From NCBI GenBank assembly GCA_949283905.1, contig CASDUB010000009.1:1-5068 (forward strand): 5,068 bases of DNA, given 5' to 3'. Of the stretch, positions 4,881 to 5,068 are shown piece after piece. How positions within the stretch are numbered: the first letter of the stretch is position 1; each line of letters opens with the position of its first letter. A program made the translations under genes and the position numbers. A model generated the notes under the pieces. It was not told the origin of the DNA. It made no database searches and saw nothing but the letters and a program-made list of their open reading frames with translations. This stretch comes from an uncultured Lachnospiraceae bacterium (GTDB lineage: Bacteria > Bacillota > Clostridia > Lachnospirales > Lachnospiraceae).

Positions 4881-5068
4881 TGAGAAAATGCAGATACGCT
4901 TCTAAGTGCGGAGGATGTTCCTATCAGGGAATGCCGTACCAGGAGCAGTTGAAATTAAAACAGAAGAAAATGACAAGATTACTGGACAGGTTTAGGCCTG
5001 TCCGGTTTATTATAGGCATGGATGATCCGTTTTACTACAGAAATAAAGTTCATCATGCCTTTACAAAG
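4880..5068 (+). CDS. rlmD: 23S rRNA (uracil-C5)-methyltransferase, RlmD/RumA type (5' part)
   Basis: The first 63 codons are present and the gene runs off the right edge in frame. Cys4, Cys10 and Cys13 in KCRYASKCGGC reproduce the C-x5-C-x2-C spacing of the [4Fe-4S] site of E. coli RumA; the fourth Cys would lie beyond the window. It continues with PYQEQLKLKQKK (19-30) and GMDDPFYYRNKVHHAF (46-61), both characteristic of TrmA/RlmD-family enzymes that use S-adenosylmethionine to make 5-methyluridine in RNA. The protein starts directly at the cluster motif, so the N-terminal TRAM RNA-binding domain of E. coli RumA is absent. The A of the ATG is the last base of the fprA stop codon (TAATG), so translation is likely coupled. 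Which uridine is modified (1939, 747 or both) cannot be judged from this fragment, so the symbol is family-level. Confidence 0.88.
   Translation, partial: MRKCRYASKCGGCSYQGMPYQEQLKLKQKKMTRLLDRFRPVRFIIGMDDPFYYRNKVHHAFTK
4981..5006 (+). repeat. Terminator-like hairpin inside the methyltransferase gene
   Basis: ACTGGACAGG (4981-4990) pairs with CCTGTCCGGT (4997-5006) as a 10-bp stem with one T-G pair and a six-base loop, followed by TTTATTAT (5006-5013). It spans codons 34-43 of the gene. The shape is like a weak intrinsic terminator, but the T-run is broken and the sequence is coding, so its function is unproven. Confidence 0.45.

Overview
The window looks like chromosomal DNA from an anaerobic, low-to-moderate GC Firmicute of the class Clostridia, possibly Lachnospiraceae-like. 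This rests on AGA/ATA-rich codon use, strong GGAGG-type ribosome binding sites, AT-rich intergenic DNA with extended -10 promoters, a class A flavodiiron protein, and a clostridial-style heterodimeric ABC exporter. The taxonomic call is an inference from style, not from a marker gene.

Left part (1-2004, + strand): the 3' end of one ABC exporter half-transporter gene, then a complete second half-transporter (161-1957) whose ribosome binding site lies inside the last codons of the first. They are probably the two subunits of one heterodimeric type IV (ABCB-like) exporter. The visible motifs are split asymmetrically: Gln in the H-loop of the first, LSEGQ signature in the second. This is the pattern of a transporter with one degenerate and one catalytic ATP site. 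A hairpin at 1973-2001 ends the unit and also serves the convergent minus-strand unit.

Middle part (2025-3568, - strand): a 12-helix MFS transporter resembling the oxalate/formate antiporter (OFA) group, followed by a 57-residue SHOCT-domain protein that is easy to miss because of its size. The small gene has its own extended -10 promoter and a short 5' UTR hairpin, and can also be reached by read-through from the MFS gene. The MFS promoter carries a perfect dyad, ATGGGTAACCCAT, over the predicted transcription start, a likely operator.

Right part (3507-5068): a 225-base divergent intergenic region with promoters in both directions and AT-rich inverted repeats, then fprA on the + strand. fprA encodes a flavodiiron protein that reduces O2 and/or NO, with all six diiron ligands and a C-terminal flavodoxin domain. 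Its stop codon overlaps the start of an RlmD/RumA-type rRNA m5U methyltransferase that runs off the window and begins directly at its [4Fe-4S] cysteine motif.

Most of the window is ordinary housekeeping and accessory metabolism. I see no mobile element, CRISPR array, RNA gene or clearly new multi-gene system. The items most worth a second look are the unlisted SHOCT mini-gene, the operator-like dyad, and the tight coupling of an O2/NO-scavenging enzyme to a likely Fe-S rRNA methyltransferase.
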